NCBI RefSeq assembly: GCF_031456295.1
Contig: NZ_JAVDUJ010000001.1
Location: 1,364,001-1,428,000 of the forward strand
DNA length: 64,000 nt
Direction of reading: 5' to 3'
Source of the DNA: Arcanobacterium_A hippocoleae
GTDB lineage: Bacteria; Actinomycetota; Actinomycetes; Actinomycetales; Actinomycetaceae
Shown: positions 43,820 through 53,900 of the stretch, one piece after another
Numbering within the stretch: position 1 is the stretch's first letter
Layout: every line of letters starts with the position of its first letter
Made by a program: the position numbers and the translations under genes
The notes under the pieces: generated by a model
The model's input: the letters and a program-made list of their open reading frames with translations, nothing else
Database searches by the model: none
What the model was told of the DNA's origin: nothing

Positions 43820-44394
43820 TTTATCCTACGCTAGAAATTTTTGCAAAGTTGCAGCAAGAATCACGCAAATGGATGAATGTGGTGCGTGCATTTGAAAAAA
43901 GTATCACAAACCCCAAAAAGTATGCCCGTTCAATTGAAAGTGGGCTCACTTACTGGTGTGCGAGTATTGTGCCTGAAAATACTGCAGAATTTATGCATTC
44001 CAGAATGTATCAAAGCGTTATTTATGTGCTTGCGGGGGAGGCTCGTCTTGAGCTCCAGGATCGCAGCGCGTTGAAAGAAGTGCAAAAATACGATGATACG
44101 CGCGATATCCAATACTTCACGGATAGTGTGCAGACTCAGGAAAAATCAGCGATCACAGACCAGCAGCTGGGAGCGCAGGCACATGCAGTGCGCACGAGAA
44201 TTGATCTGTCGTCTTTAGCGCAAAGCGCAAAGAAAAAAGAGGTTGTGCTAAAGCAGGGGCAAATTTTAATTGTCGAGCCAGACGAAGCCTGGCGCATCGT
44301 TGGCGGTGCGGGCAGCTATGTACATCTGCGAAACCGCAAAATCGGTGTGCAAGCTGCTCCATTACAATTCGCGTTAGGGGATGAAAATGTGTGA
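43813..44394 (+). CDS. ebgC: EbgC-like beta subunit (YhcH/YjgK/YiaL family)
   Basis: A 193-residue cupin-fold protein. It aligns by eye with E. coli EbgC: RKWMNVVRAFE with the KKWQRCVEAIE segment, SGLTYW with DSLTYR, RMYQSVIYVLAGEA with RRYFEVHYYLQGQQ, YDDTRDIQYF with YRDETDREYL, and DEAWRIV with HEAYRF. In E. coli this subunit is needed for full Ebg activity. The start codon lies inside the ebgA stop region (ATGTTGA), so the two are translated together. Confidence 0.85.
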   Translation: MLIYPTLEIFAKLQQESRKWMNVVRAFEKSITNPKKYARSIESGLTYWCASIVPENTAEFMHSRMYQSVIYVLAGEARLELQDRSALKEVQKYDDTRDIQYFTDSVQTQEKSAITDQQLGAQAHAVRTRIDLSSLAQSAKKKEVVLKQGQILIVEPDEAWRIVGGAGSYVHLRNRKIGVQAAPLQFALGDENV

Positions 44395-45337
44395 TCAGGC
44401 AGAGTTGCAAGCGGGCCAAAAACTTTCAATTCCCGCAGCGGGTAAAGGCGAATTTGCTGCTGCTCCATTCCTCGCATTACTTCTCGTGACCGCAGTATGG
44501 GGTTCTACTTTCTTCCTGATCAAAGATTTAGTACAGTTCGTGCCGCCTGATGATTTCCTCGGGATCCGTTTCGCGATTGCAGCATTACTGATCGTGATTT
44601 TTCAATTTCCGCGTCTGCGCCGCGCAAGTGCGCAGACCTGGAAGCAAGGCGCCGTCCTTGGCGGTGCATACGCAATTGCGCAATGGTTGCAGACGGTCGG
44701 GTTATTGCACACTGACGCTTCCGTCTCCGGCTTTATTACTGGAATGTATGTAGTGTTTACGCCGTTGATTGCAGCTCTCGTACTACATACGAAGATGAGC
44801 TTGAAAGTCTGGTCGGCTGTCCTGCTTGCCACCGTTGGGCTGGGAATCTTGAGCTTGCGTGGATTCGCGCTCGGATGGGGTGAAACGCTCACGCTGGCAG
44901 GCGCGTTGATGTACGCGATCCATATCATTCTCATTAGCCGATATACGAAAAATGCTGATGTGATTGCACTTGCATTGATCCAGATCGTTTTCGTGGGTGT
45001 GTTCCTTGGCAGTGCTTGCCTTTTCGATGGTGTGAGATTCCCTGTGACGGCACCGATGTGGGGCAGTTTGCTTTATATGGCGCTCTTTGCCGGGCTTGGT
45101 GCGCTGGTATTGCAAACATGGGCACAATCACGTATCTCAGCTACCACTGCGGCGATCGTGATGACTACCGAACCCGTATTTGCAGCCGGTTTTGCCGTGA
45201 TGTTTGGTGGCGAATCGCTAACTTTCCGGTTAGTGCTGGGAGGGATCCTGGTACTTACCGCAATGTTGCTGATTGAAACAAAATCAGCAACATCCCCCGA
45301 CGAATCCGCTGCGGAAAATAGCGTCGGAGAAAACTAA
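44387..45337 (+). CDS. EamA/DMT-family transporter
   Basis: A 316-residue membrane protein with ten predicted helices in two EamA repeats. It contains LLVTAVWGSTFFLIKD near the start, GFITGMYVVFTPLIA, and STTAAIVMTTEPVFAAGFAVMFGGESL in the second repeat. ATG at 44387 has AGGGG 6 bases before it; ATG at 44381 is an alternative without spacing. It overlaps ebgC and precedes the sugar-binding lipoprotein by 63 bases. Such proteins export or import amino acids and other metabolites; the substrate is unknown. It is odd inside a sugar operon. Confidence 0.88.
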   Translation: MCDQAELQAGQKLSIPAAGKGEFAAAPFLALLLVTAVWGSTFFLIKDLVQFVPPDDFLGIRFAIAALLIVIFQFPRLRRASAQTWKQGAVLGGAYAIAQWLQTVGLLHTDASVSGFITGMYVVFTPLIAALVLHTKMSLKVWSAVLLATVGLGILSLRGFALGWGETLTLAGALMYAIHIILISRYTKNADVIALALIQIVFVGVFLGSACLFDGVRFPVTAPMWGSLLYMALFAGLGALVLQTWAQSRISATTAAIVMTTEPVFAAGFAVMFGGESLTFRLVLGGILVLTAMLLIETKSATSPDESAAENSVGEN

Positions 45338-45400
45338 ATAAAACTCAAAACAAATAACTCAAAAATAAATCAAAAATGTCGAATCAAAGGAGATTTCACA

Positions 45401-46690
45401 ATGAAACGATCACACAAATTTAATGTGTCTATAGCTGCAGCTACATCAGCGCTGCTCCTTCTTTCGGGCTGTTCGGGCAGCTCATCAGCAAGTGCAGAAG
45501 GGCAAGTAATCTGGTCTACCTGGGGCACTCCTGAAGAGTTGAAAGTGTACGAAACTTTCAATAAACAGTTCGGCGAGAAAAATGCTGATCTAAAAATAAA
45601 ATTCCAGCCTGTGGCATCTTACGACGAATACCACTCTAAACTGAATACTCAACTCACATCGCGTACCGCACCAGATGTGTTTTATGTCGGCGATGATCAG
45701 ATTGCGAATCTTGTCGCAAATGATGTGCTTGAGCCAATCGATACTTGTCTTGCGCTTGCAGGTGCTGAAATCAAGAAAGCTGATTTCGCCGAGAATCTCT
45801 ATCGTGTAGCAGAAAAAGATGGGGTTACATTTGCACTGCCAAATGATGTGAATCCTGATGCTTTCTTCTTTGACCGTGAAGCTCTCAAAGCTGCTGGGAT
45901 TACCGCAGACCCAGTCGAACTGGCGAATAACGATCAATGGACCTTTGAGAAATTCTTTGAAATGACCGCTGCCCTGCAAAAGGCAGGTTTGCAGGGTGCT
46001 GCTTTCTGGAATTATTGGGCTACTTGGCAGTCGATTCTTTCGGCAAGCGGTGCGCCAGCTTATGACGAATCAGGAAAGTTCGTCGCTGATACTGCTGAAA
46101 GTGCAGCAAACTTACAAAAGTGGGCAGATAAGTTTGCTTCCGGAGAACTGGTTGTGGCTGATGAGCTTCCGAAAGGATCTGATAGCGACGCGCTTTTCGT
46201 CACGCATAAGCTCGGATTTATGGTGCAGGGGCGCTATACGGTAGCAACTCTTGCAGGTGCCGGGTTGGATCTGAAGTCTTATGATGTAGTTCGCTGGCCG
46301 ACGGCTTCGGGCGCTGCTGAGCCAACAGGTGTGGCAGCATCATTCCTTGCCGTAAATAAAAATGCGAAAGATAAAACTGCTGCATGTAAATTCTTTAATG
46401 CGTATTTGAGTAAAGCTGGGCAAACTCTGCGGTTGCAAGATAACGGAAATGCACTACCGTCAATTTCGGGTGTAGATAATGTTGTCACGGATTCTGGTGT
46501 ACCAGCAAACGTAAGCGCACTCATTGAAATGCGGGATCAGGGATTCTCCAACAGCCCTACGGAAGCATCTGTGCCGGGGCTATCGGCAGATATTGCTACG
46601 CAAATCATGCTTCCGTTGTTCAAAGGGCAGCAAAGTGCCGCAGATGCACTTGCAGAAATTTCGCAGCGGCTCCAAAAGAGTGCGAAGTAA
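45401..46690 (+). CDS. Sugar ABC transporter substrate-binding lipoprotein
   Basis: A 429-residue family 1 solute-binding protein anchored by a lipid at Cys24 (lipobox LSGC). The mature start is VIWSTWGTPEELKVYETFNKQF, and the TAPDVFYVGDDQIANLV segment is typical of the CUT1 (malto-oligosaccharide, lactose and other oligosaccharide) group. AAAGGAG precedes the ATG. It is followed by two CUT1 permeases; no ATPase is encoded here, so a shared MsiK-like ATPase elsewhere is expected. Confidence 0.92.
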   Translation: MKRSHKFNVSIAAATSALLLLSGCSGSSSASAEGQVIWSTWGTPEELKVYETFNKQFGEKNADLKIKFQPVASYDEYHSKLNTQLTSRTAPDVFYVGDDQIANLVANDVLEPIDTCLALAGAEIKKADFAENLYRVAEKDGVTFALPNDVNPDAFFFDREALKAAGITADPVELANNDQWTFEKFFEMTAALQKAGLQGAAFWNYWATWQSILSASGAPAYDESGKFVADTAESAANLQKWADKFASGELVVADELPKGSDSDALFVTHKLGFMVQGRYTVATLAGAGLDLKSYDVVRWPTASGAAEPTGVAASFLAVNKNAKDKTAACKFFNAYLSKAGQTLRLQDNGNALPSISGVDNVVTDSGVPANVSALIEMRDQGFSNSPTEASVPGLSADIATQIMLPLFKGQQSAADALAEISQRLQKSAK

Positions 46691-46731
46691 GTGCAGTTTG
46701 ATTTTCGTCGAAGCAAAGTAAGAAGTTTACG

Positions 46732-47649
46732 ATGAGTGTGCAAACAGTGAATGGGGCGGTAAATAGTACCCCAAAATGGAAACAACGTGATAAATGGTGG
46801 GCGGCAGTATTTTTGAGTCCACAGGTCATTGGGATGACGCTCTTTACGTTGATTCCATTCGCATTTAGTTTCTATCTCGCATTTTTTGAATGGAACGGTT
46901 TTGGTGAAATGAAATTTGTCGGTTTCGATAATTTCATGAACCAAATCAACGATCCGCTCTTCCTGCGAGCAGTGCTGAATACGCTGATAATTGCGGCAGT
47001 GACAGTACCGATTGGCTTGTTTATTGCAATTTTGATTGCAGTGATGGTGAATCAGATCAAACATAAAGCCGTCTATATGGTGATGCTTTTTGCTCCCGTG
47101 GTGACCAGTTCAGTTGCGGTGGCATTGATTTGGCAGCAACTTTTACGTGGTGACGGTTGGCTTTCGACTACGATTGGCAGCGTCTTTGGGATCGATCCTC
47201 CGCAATGGCTGCAAGATCCAAAACTTGCCTTGATCGCCGTCTGTGCGGTTACTATTTGGGCATCGCTTGGCTTGAATATCGTGATTTTCCAGGCAGGTCT
47301 GCAAAATATCAGTCCGTCATTAATGGAAGCTGCGCAATTGGATGGCGCGAGTCGAGTACGTAGTTTCTTTTCGATCACGCTCCCGATGCTTTCACCAACG
47401 ATTTTCTTTCAGGCAGTGATTGCGTTTATTTCTTCACTGCAGGCATTTGATTTGATTTTCGTCCTGGTCAAAGATGCTGGACCAGAAAATGCCACGCGTA
47501 CGATCGTGTATCAGATTTACGATCTGGGCTTTAAGAAAGGGCAATTGGGGCTATCCTCAGCAGCTGCGATTTGCCTATTGCTGCTCTCGGTAGTGATCAC
47601 TGTGGCGCAATTTGGGCTTGAGAAGAAATTGGTGCATTATGACAACTAA
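46732..47649 (+). CDS. Sugar ABC transporter permease (MalF/CUT1 type)
   Basis: A 305-residue inner-membrane permease with six helices. It starts KWWAAVFLSPQVIGMTLFTLIPFAFSFYLAFFEWNGFG and has the EAA loop EAAQLDGASRVRSFFSITLPMLSPT, which contacts the ATPase. It follows the lipoprotein by 41 bases and overlaps the second permease by 11 bases. It imports the ligand of the lipoprotein, probably a galactoside or another oligosaccharide. Confidence 0.94.
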   Translation: MSVQTVNGAVNSTPKWKQRDKWWAAVFLSPQVIGMTLFTLIPFAFSFYLAFFEWNGFGEMKFVGFDNFMNQINDPLFLRAVLNTLIIAAVTVPIGLFIAILIAVMVNQIKHKAVYMVMLFAPVVTSSVAVALIWQQLLRGDGWLSTTIGSVFGIDPPQWLQDPKLALIAVCAVTIWASLGLNIVIFQAGLQNISPSLMEAAQLDGASRVRSFFSITLPMLSPTIFFQAVIAFISSLQAFDLIFVLVKDAGPENATRTIVYQIYDLGFKKGQLGLSSAAAICLLLLSVVITVAQFGLEKKLVHYDN

Positions 47650-48490
47650 TTCCGTACGTCGTTTTTGGAAGAAGCACAAAATCGGGTTGCAAATCGCCGT
47701 CGGCGCGATTGCGGTAGTGATGTTTCTTCCCTTTATTTGGATGTTCCTTTCCTCATTTAAGACACTTCCGCAATTACTTGCAGATCCATTAAGTATCTGG
47801 CCTCAGCCCTGGACCTTCGATAATTTTCTGGAAGCATGGCAAGCGCTCCCATTTGGCAGAGCCTATCTCAACTCGATTTACATCACCGTCCTGGTGGTAG
47901 CAGGCGCGTTGATTACCACATCAATGGCGGGATATGCCTTTGCGAGTATTTCTTTCAAAGGATCAAAGTGGCTTTTTGGGCTGATTTTGCTGACCCAAAT
48001 GGTGCCAAAGCAAGTTACGCTTGTGCCGTTCTATATGCTAATGAGTAAATTTGGCTGGGTTGATTCACACTTAGCGCTGATCATTCCCGCGATTTTGGTA
48101 AACCCATTTGGTGTGTTCTTGGCACGGCAGTTTATCCTTTCGATCCCCAAAGAATTGCATGAAGCAGCTGTGATGGACGGAGCCTCGCGGTGGCGGGTTT
48201 ATTGGAGGATCGTCTTGCCGCTGATTACGCCGGGCTTAGGTGCACTCGGAATTATCGTCGCGCTTGATACATGGAATAACTTCCTGCTTCCATTGATTTT
48301 GCTGAACAGCACCGAACTCTACACTGTGCCGCTTTTGCTTTCGCAATTCCAAGGGCAATTCGGTGGGCTGAATACGGGGTTGATCATGGCAGCCACTACC
48401 GTTTCTACAATCCCGATGCTGATTGCCTTTGTGATTGGGCAAAAGCGCATCATGAGCAGTCTCGCCACTTCTGGGCTTGGAGGAAGATAA
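47639..48490 (+). CDS. Sugar ABC transporter permease (MalG/CUT1 type)
   Basis: A 283-residue six-helix permease. The EAA loop EAAVMDGASRWRVYWRIVLPLITPG is clear. ATG at 47639, inside the end of the previous gene, is preferred over an upstream in-frame start at 47612 because it matches family length. The stop shares one base with the start of the glycosidase gene (TAATG), so the unit is translated as one chain. It pairs with the upstream permease. Confidence 0.94.
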   Translation: MTTNSVRRFWKKHKIGLQIAVGAIAVVMFLPFIWMFLSSFKTLPQLLADPLSIWPQPWTFDNFLEAWQALPFGRAYLNSIYITVLVVAGALITTSMAGYAFASISFKGSKWLFGLILLTQMVPKQVTLVPFYMLMSKFGWVDSHLALIIPAILVNPFGVFLARQFILSIPKELHEAAVMDGASRWRVYWRIVLPLITPGLGALGIIVALDTWNNFLLPLILLNSTELYTVPLLLSQFQGQFGGLNTGLIMAATTVSTIPMLIAFVIGQKRIMSSLATSGLGGR

Positions 48491-50127
48491 TGCAAAATCC
48501 AGCTTTTATTGATTTGTATGATGTGCCTTTTACAGTGCCGAAGTCGCGTTTTTTGCTGCGTTATGAAGAAGATCCTGCGGAGCTGAAGACGGAAGATCAA
48601 ACACTTGACCTTTACTACGTGCGTTATGAAGTACCGTTGCAAGAATGCTTGGTGGCGCGTCTTCCAGCAGGCGAAATCGAGATTGGCTGGGGCTTTGTAC
48701 GCAGCGCAGAGTGGGAACTCGCAATATGTGAAAATTCGTGCTCGATACAACTTCTGAATGCTTCAGCGATTGAATGGGTGGATTTAGCGAATATTGAGTT
48801 GCATCAGCTTGCAGACTCGTTACGCATTTTCGGAAATGATTTTCTCACTGCGGAATCGCTTCAGCAGACACATCTGGAATTTCAAAAAATAGCTGATACT
48901 TATGTCCGGGAATGGATGGAAAAATCTCCACGGGTGCTTACTTGCCGTCAGGAAATGACGGATTTTTGCTGGTGGGTGCTTGGTGCGAATCAAATCGCTT
49001 TGAAAATTGGTGAAAATGCAACGATGCGCACCATTGTGGTGCCGTCCATGCTTGGGTATGTGGGACTCTGGCAGTGGGATGCATATTTTATTGCGCTCGG
49101 CTTGCAACATGGAGATATTGAGCTGGCAATCGCACAGTTAGAAATCGCATTTTCGCCTGAACCGGACGGACAACTCCCTGACGTGGTGCACGAAAAAGGT
49201 CGGCTGGCTTCATCCTTGGATCTTCCCCCATGTGATTTGGTTTCCTTGCGTGAACGAGGGAATCTGCGCTACGGAGAAGTAGTGCCTTTAACGAAACCGC
49301 CGTTAGGGGCGTGGGCGGCGAAGCAGATCATTGCTGAGCTACCTCCGCAGCAGCGCGCCGAATTGATGCGAAAGTGGTATCCCATTTTATTGGCAAATCA
49401 ACAATGGTGGATGCGTGCGGAAAACTGTGATGAGCTTGGTCGCCCGCAATATTTACATCCATACTCTTCGGGGTTGGACGATAGCCCGGTATTTGATGCC
49501 TCAGGGGCGGTAGTTTCGCCAGATCTCTTAGCCTATCTAATTGTGCAGGAGCAGATTTTGCGGGAATGGGCGGCTGAAATAGGAGTGGAATGCCCGTTGG
49601 ATAATTTGCCGCAGTTGCGCCGATGGTTGGCTGATTTGTGGGATGACGAGCAAGGCGCGTATTTTGCACAGAACCATGCGGGTGTACGCCAATATCGCAC
49701 GATCCTTTCATTGCTGGGCTGTTTTGCTCCGGGAATTGATTCTTCTCGGTTGCGGCAGCTTTCTGCCGATATTGAAAATCCGGAACGCTTTCATGCGCGA
49801 TGGCCTTTGCCTACTGTGGCGCAGGACGATCCAAGTTTTGCGGAAAATACAATGTGGCGTGGGCCAACGTGGGTGAATACTACATATCTTGTAGCTGACG
49901 GGCTGGAAAGTAATGGAGAGTTAGAGCTGGCGGCAAAATTGCGGGAGTCTACGCTTGAGATGTTTGCGGTTGCTGGCGGGCCGGTAGAGTATGTGAACTC
50001 TCGAAGCGGCACACGTTGCCGGACGGCTACTACTTGTTTTGGCTGGTCTGCTGCGCTTTACATTGATCTGGCAGTACGCGAGAAAAATGAGAACGCTTTG
50101 GGTGTGTCTTTCACCTCCCCGATGTGA
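48490..50127 (+). CDS. Cytoplasmic GH63/MGH1-like glycosidase
   Basis: A 545-residue protein. The C-terminal two thirds form an (alpha/alpha)6 toroid: WQWDAYFIALGLQHGD carries the likely general acid Asp, followed by LPDVVHEKG, TKPPLGAWA, DDSPVFD, MWRGPTWVNTTYLVADGL and a terminal CFGWSAALYIDL. This pattern matches GH63-type alpha-glucosidases and mannosylglycerate hydrolase-like enzymes. The N-terminal 150 residues are a beta-rich domain. No signal peptide. Its place at the end of the sugar operon suggests it cleaves an imported oligosaccharide, alongside EbgAC. Exact linkage unknown. Confidence 0.78.
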   Translation: MQNPAFIDLYDVPFTVPKSRFLLRYEEDPAELKTEDQTLDLYYVRYEVPLQECLVARLPAGEIEIGWGFVRSAEWELAICENSCSIQLLNASAIEWVDLANIELHQLADSLRIFGNDFLTAESLQQTHLEFQKIADTYVREWMEKSPRVLTCRQEMTDFCWWVLGANQIALKIGENATMRTIVVPSMLGYVGLWQWDAYFIALGLQHGDIELAIAQLEIAFSPEPDGQLPDVVHEKGRLASSLDLPPCDLVSLRERGNLRYGEVVPLTKPPLGAWAAKQIIAELPPQQRAELMRKWYPILLANQQWWMRAENCDELGRPQYLHPYSSGLDDSPVFDASGAVVSPDLLAYLIVQEQILREWAAEIGVECPLDNLPQLRRWLADLWDDEQGAYFAQNHAGVRQYRTILSLLGCFAPGIDSSRLRQLSADIENPERFHARWPLPTVAQDDPSFAENTMWRGPTWVNTTYLVADGLESNGELELAAKLRESTLEMFAVAGGPVEYVNSRSGTRCRTATTCFGWSAALYIDLAVREKNENALGVSFTSPM

Positions 50128-50134
50128 GGTGAAA
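50109..50134 (+). terminator. Hairpin at the end of the sugar operon
   Basis: TTTCACCTC and GAGGTGAAA form a 9-bp stem overlapping the stop codon of the glycosidase gene. The T-run is poor. Confidence 0.45.
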
Positions 50135-50221
50135 CCAAGGCTTTACTAATACGGCTGCACCATATTCCGCCAAGCTCGAAATCCTAGTGAAAAATATCCA
50201 AATTCATGCCAAAATCGAAGG

Positions 50222-50833
50222 GTGTTACTTTCAGATTTAGATATCCTGCATGCTGTTGAAAATTCGCGCATTACACTCGATCCGTGGGATCGGGAAATGG
50301 TGCAGCCGTCCTCCGTGGACGTACATCTTGACCGCTACTTCCGGCTATTCAACAATCACCGTTACGACGTGATTGACCCTGCCGTTGATCAATCCGACCT
50401 AACTACACTAATCGAAGTGCCTGCTAACGGTTCGTTCGTGCTGCACCCTGGCGAATTTGTGCTCGGATCTACTTTTGAACAAGTCACTTTGGCAAACGAT
50501 ATTGCAGCCCGGCTTGAAGGAAAGTCGTCTCTCGGGCGCCTCGGCTTGCTAACGCATTCCACGGCTGGCTTTATCGACCCAGGATTTTCTGGCCATGTTA
50601 CGCTCGAACTTTCAAATACAGCTACCATGCCAATCAAACTCTATCCGGGGATGAAAGTTGGGCAGCTGTGCTTCTTCCAGCTTTCTTCACCGGCAGATCG
50701 CCCATATGGTCAGGGTGCTACGCACTCGCGGTATCAAGGGCAGCGCGGGCCAACTGCTTCCCGTTCCCATCTGAATTTTCACCGTGTCGATACATCGCGC
50801 ACGATCGTGAATACAGACGATAAAACAGCATAA
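50222..50833 (+). CDS. dcd: dCTP deaminase (probably bifunctional dCTP deaminase/dUTPase)
   Basis: A 203-residue trimeric enzyme that makes dUMP or dUTP from dCTP. It opens MLLSDLDILHAVENSRITLDPWD, contains EGKSSLGRLGLLTHSTAGFIDPGFSGHVTLELSN with the catalytic Glu region, and KLYPGMKVGQLCFFQL. The length and the HSTAGFIDPGF motif are those of actinobacterial DCD-DUT enzymes. The start is GTG; there is no well-spaced ribosome site, so the mRNA may have a very short leader. It is separated from mrpA by 150 bases with no feature I can name. Confidence 0.93.
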   Translation: MLLSDLDILHAVENSRITLDPWDREMVQPSSVDVHLDRYFRLFNNHRYDVIDPAVDQSDLTTLIEVPANGSFVLHPGEFVLGSTFEQVTLANDIAARLEGKSSLGRLGLLTHSTAGFIDPGFSGHVTLELSNTATMPIKLYPGMKVGQLCFFQLSSPADRPYGQGATHSRYQGQRGPTASRSHLNFHRVDTSRTIVNTDDKTA

Positions 50834-50983
50834 AACTAATCCGGGCTGCATGGCGAGTACCGCCCGAAGCACAAAAGTGCCATCACGAACCGCAAATAAT
50901 GCAAGTTGGCGTGGGATCATTCAGTCAGTGCAGTGCCCACGCCGATAACAAAACAATACGATCCACGAGCTGAAGGAGAATCA

Positions 50984-53900
50984 ATGCTGTTATTGCTCTT
51001 GGTGTTCGCACTAGGTGCAATGATTGCGCCGTTTTTACTTCAACGCGGCAGGCTTGGCTTCTTGATCTTGGCGCTCATCCCAGCCAGTGCATTTTGCTAC
51101 CTGCTCACACTGCATGATACGGCTCTTTCCGGAGCGTCCAAGCCCACCGCCGCAGCCAGATATTACACGGAAAATTTACCTTGGGCACCAGAGCTTGGCT
51201 TTGAGATTTCCTTCCGGATCGATTCGCTTTCATGGGTGATGGGGCTGATCGTGACGGGAGTTGGCGCATTAGTGCTCGCATACTGCTCGCGTTATTTCTC
51301 GGCAAGTGCACGCGGATTGGGCAGATTTGCCGGTATTTTCACCGCGTTTTCCGGGGCAATGCTTGGCCTTGTCACGACCGATAACACTCTCGCGCTTTAT
51401 CTCTTCTGGGAACTGACTACCGTCTTTTCGTTCCTGCTTATCGGGCATTACTTCGATAAAAGTGCATCCCGCCGTGCGGCAATGCAAGCAATCATGGTCA
51501 CGACGGCAGGCGGCCTATGTATGCTTTTCGGGATCATCATTTTCGGGCAGGCTCCGGGCGGCTCTTATTCGATCAGCGAACTTGTGGCACACGCGCAGGA
51601 TGGCACACTTGGTCTAGCTGCGATCCCTGCCAATTCCACACCGCCAGCCGTTATCACAGCTGCACTGATCCTCATCCTGCTGGGGGCATTCAGCAAATCG
51701 GCACTGATCCCACTGCATTTTTGGCTGCCAGCGGCAATGGCTGCCCCTACTCCCGTCTCGTCTTATCTGCATGCGGCGGCAATGGTGAAAGCTGGCATTT
51801 ACCTCGTAGCACGGCTTTCACCAGGATTTGCCCCCACGAATCCGGTGTGGAGTGCAATGATCCTGCTTTTTGGCAGCTGTACTTTGCTGCTTGGCGGATA
51901 CCGTGCACTGAAACAATACGATTTGAAACTTGTGCTCGCTTTCGGAACCGTCTCGCAACTCGGTTTGCTGATGATCATGGTCGGATATGGCAGTAACGCA
52001 ATGATGCTTGCTGGCTTGGCGATGCTCCTGGCACACGCGATGTTCAAAGCGGCACTCTTTTTATCCGTCGGAATTATTGATTGGGCGACGGGTACGCGCG
52101 ATTTGCGTCAGCTCACTGGGCTTGCACGAAAAATGCCAGTACTAGCAATCTCGGCGATGATCGCGGCTGCATCAATGGCGGGGCTACCGCCGCTTGCTGG
52201 ATTCGTCGCAAAAGAAGCTGCACTGCACGCCTTGACCAGCCCGGGCGCAGATTTACGCGCTACCGGCACCTGGATCGTGATCGCACTCGGATCGGCACTC
52301 ACGGTCGGCTACACTCTGCGTTTTATCTGGGGTGCTTTCGCAAACAAAGCTGGCGTAGCTGAGATTGAGATCAAATCCAGATCCTGGCTGATGCTACTGC
52401 CAGTGATCATTCTCGCTGCTGCCAGCCTCGGATTCGGGCTCGCTTACCAAGCTGTAGAAAAAGTGTTTACACTCCACGCGCAGACTCTTCCCGGTGAAGC
52501 CGGGCATCTGGCAATCTGGGGCGGTCTTACTCCTGCGCTGGCGATCACTACGGCAGTGATCGTGCTTGGGGTACTTATTTTCATTGTGCGTAAAACCTTT
52601 GTGCGAATTGCGGAAAAACGGAAATTCCCAATTACCGCTGACGGTACCTACCAAAAACTGATCTCCGGTTTGGAAACGCTTTCCGGCTTTGCGACGAGCT
52701 TTACACAACGCGGATCGCTACCCGCATATCTCTCCACGATCTTCACTTTTACCCTTGCGGTAGGTACAAGTGCGCTCATTTTAGGAAATCTTGCAGTGAT
52801 CAAGCCGGTTCGTGGATTTGATTCGCTCGGGCAGCTTGCCGTCGCGATCGTTACCGCACTTGCCGCGCTGATCGGTGCCCGCGCGCGTCACCGGATGAAA
52901 GCCGTGCTGTTGATGGGCATTTCTGGTTATGGCGTGGCGCTCACATACGAACTTTATGGCGCTCCAGATCTTGCACTGACGCAGGTGCTGGCAGAAACCA
53001 TGACCCTCGTCGTATTCATTCTGGTACTCCGCCGTTTGCCAGCATATTTCTCGAATCGACCAATGCGGATGACCCGCTGGGCACGCATTATTCTTGCCGC
53101 AGTAGTCGGAGTAGCGGGTGCTGCGATCGCCTGGCTCGCTGCCGGGGCGCGCGTATTTGCACCGATTTCACTTGCTTTCCCAGAGGAAGCATACTACTAC
53201 GGCTACGGTTCAAATATTGTAAACGTGACGCTTGTAGACATTCGTGCCTGGGATACATTCGGTGAAATTTCTGTGGTCGTAGCTGCTGCTATTGGCGTCT
53301 CCTCGCTGCTTTTCATTCGCGACAAGAAAGGCCGGATCGATCGTTTCCGGAATCTCGCTGATGGCAGTGTCAAGAACGCTAATGTGTGGGCAAAGCCAGG
53401 CGATCAGGAAATCCAGCGGCAAAGCTGGAACCGCCGTCAGGCAAAAGAGATCGCGCAAACTGTGCGTGCGCCGGGGCGGAATATGGTTTGGCTGGCAGGT
53501 ACACATACGCTTGCGCAGCAACGTCGTTCCGTGATTTTGGAAGTTGGCACGCGCATTATCTTCCACACTCTGGTAATGCTCTCACTATATTTCTTGTTTG
53601 CAGGGCACGACTATCCCGGTGGCGGTTTTGCAGCGGGGATGACGGCTGGAATTGCGCTTGTACTACGATATGTGGCTGGTGGACGGTATGAGCTCGGGGC
53701 GGCGGTGCCGTTACATCCAGGGCATTTAATGGGAGCGGGGCTTGTGATTGCAGCCGTATCGGCAATCGTGCCGATGTGCTTTGGCGGCACAATTTTCCAG
53801 ACCGCAAAGTTTTATCTCACGCTGCCAGCGCTTGGTGAATTGAAGATCGCGACGGCAATCTTCTTTGACATCGGAGTCTACCTGGTAGTGGTCGGGCTAG

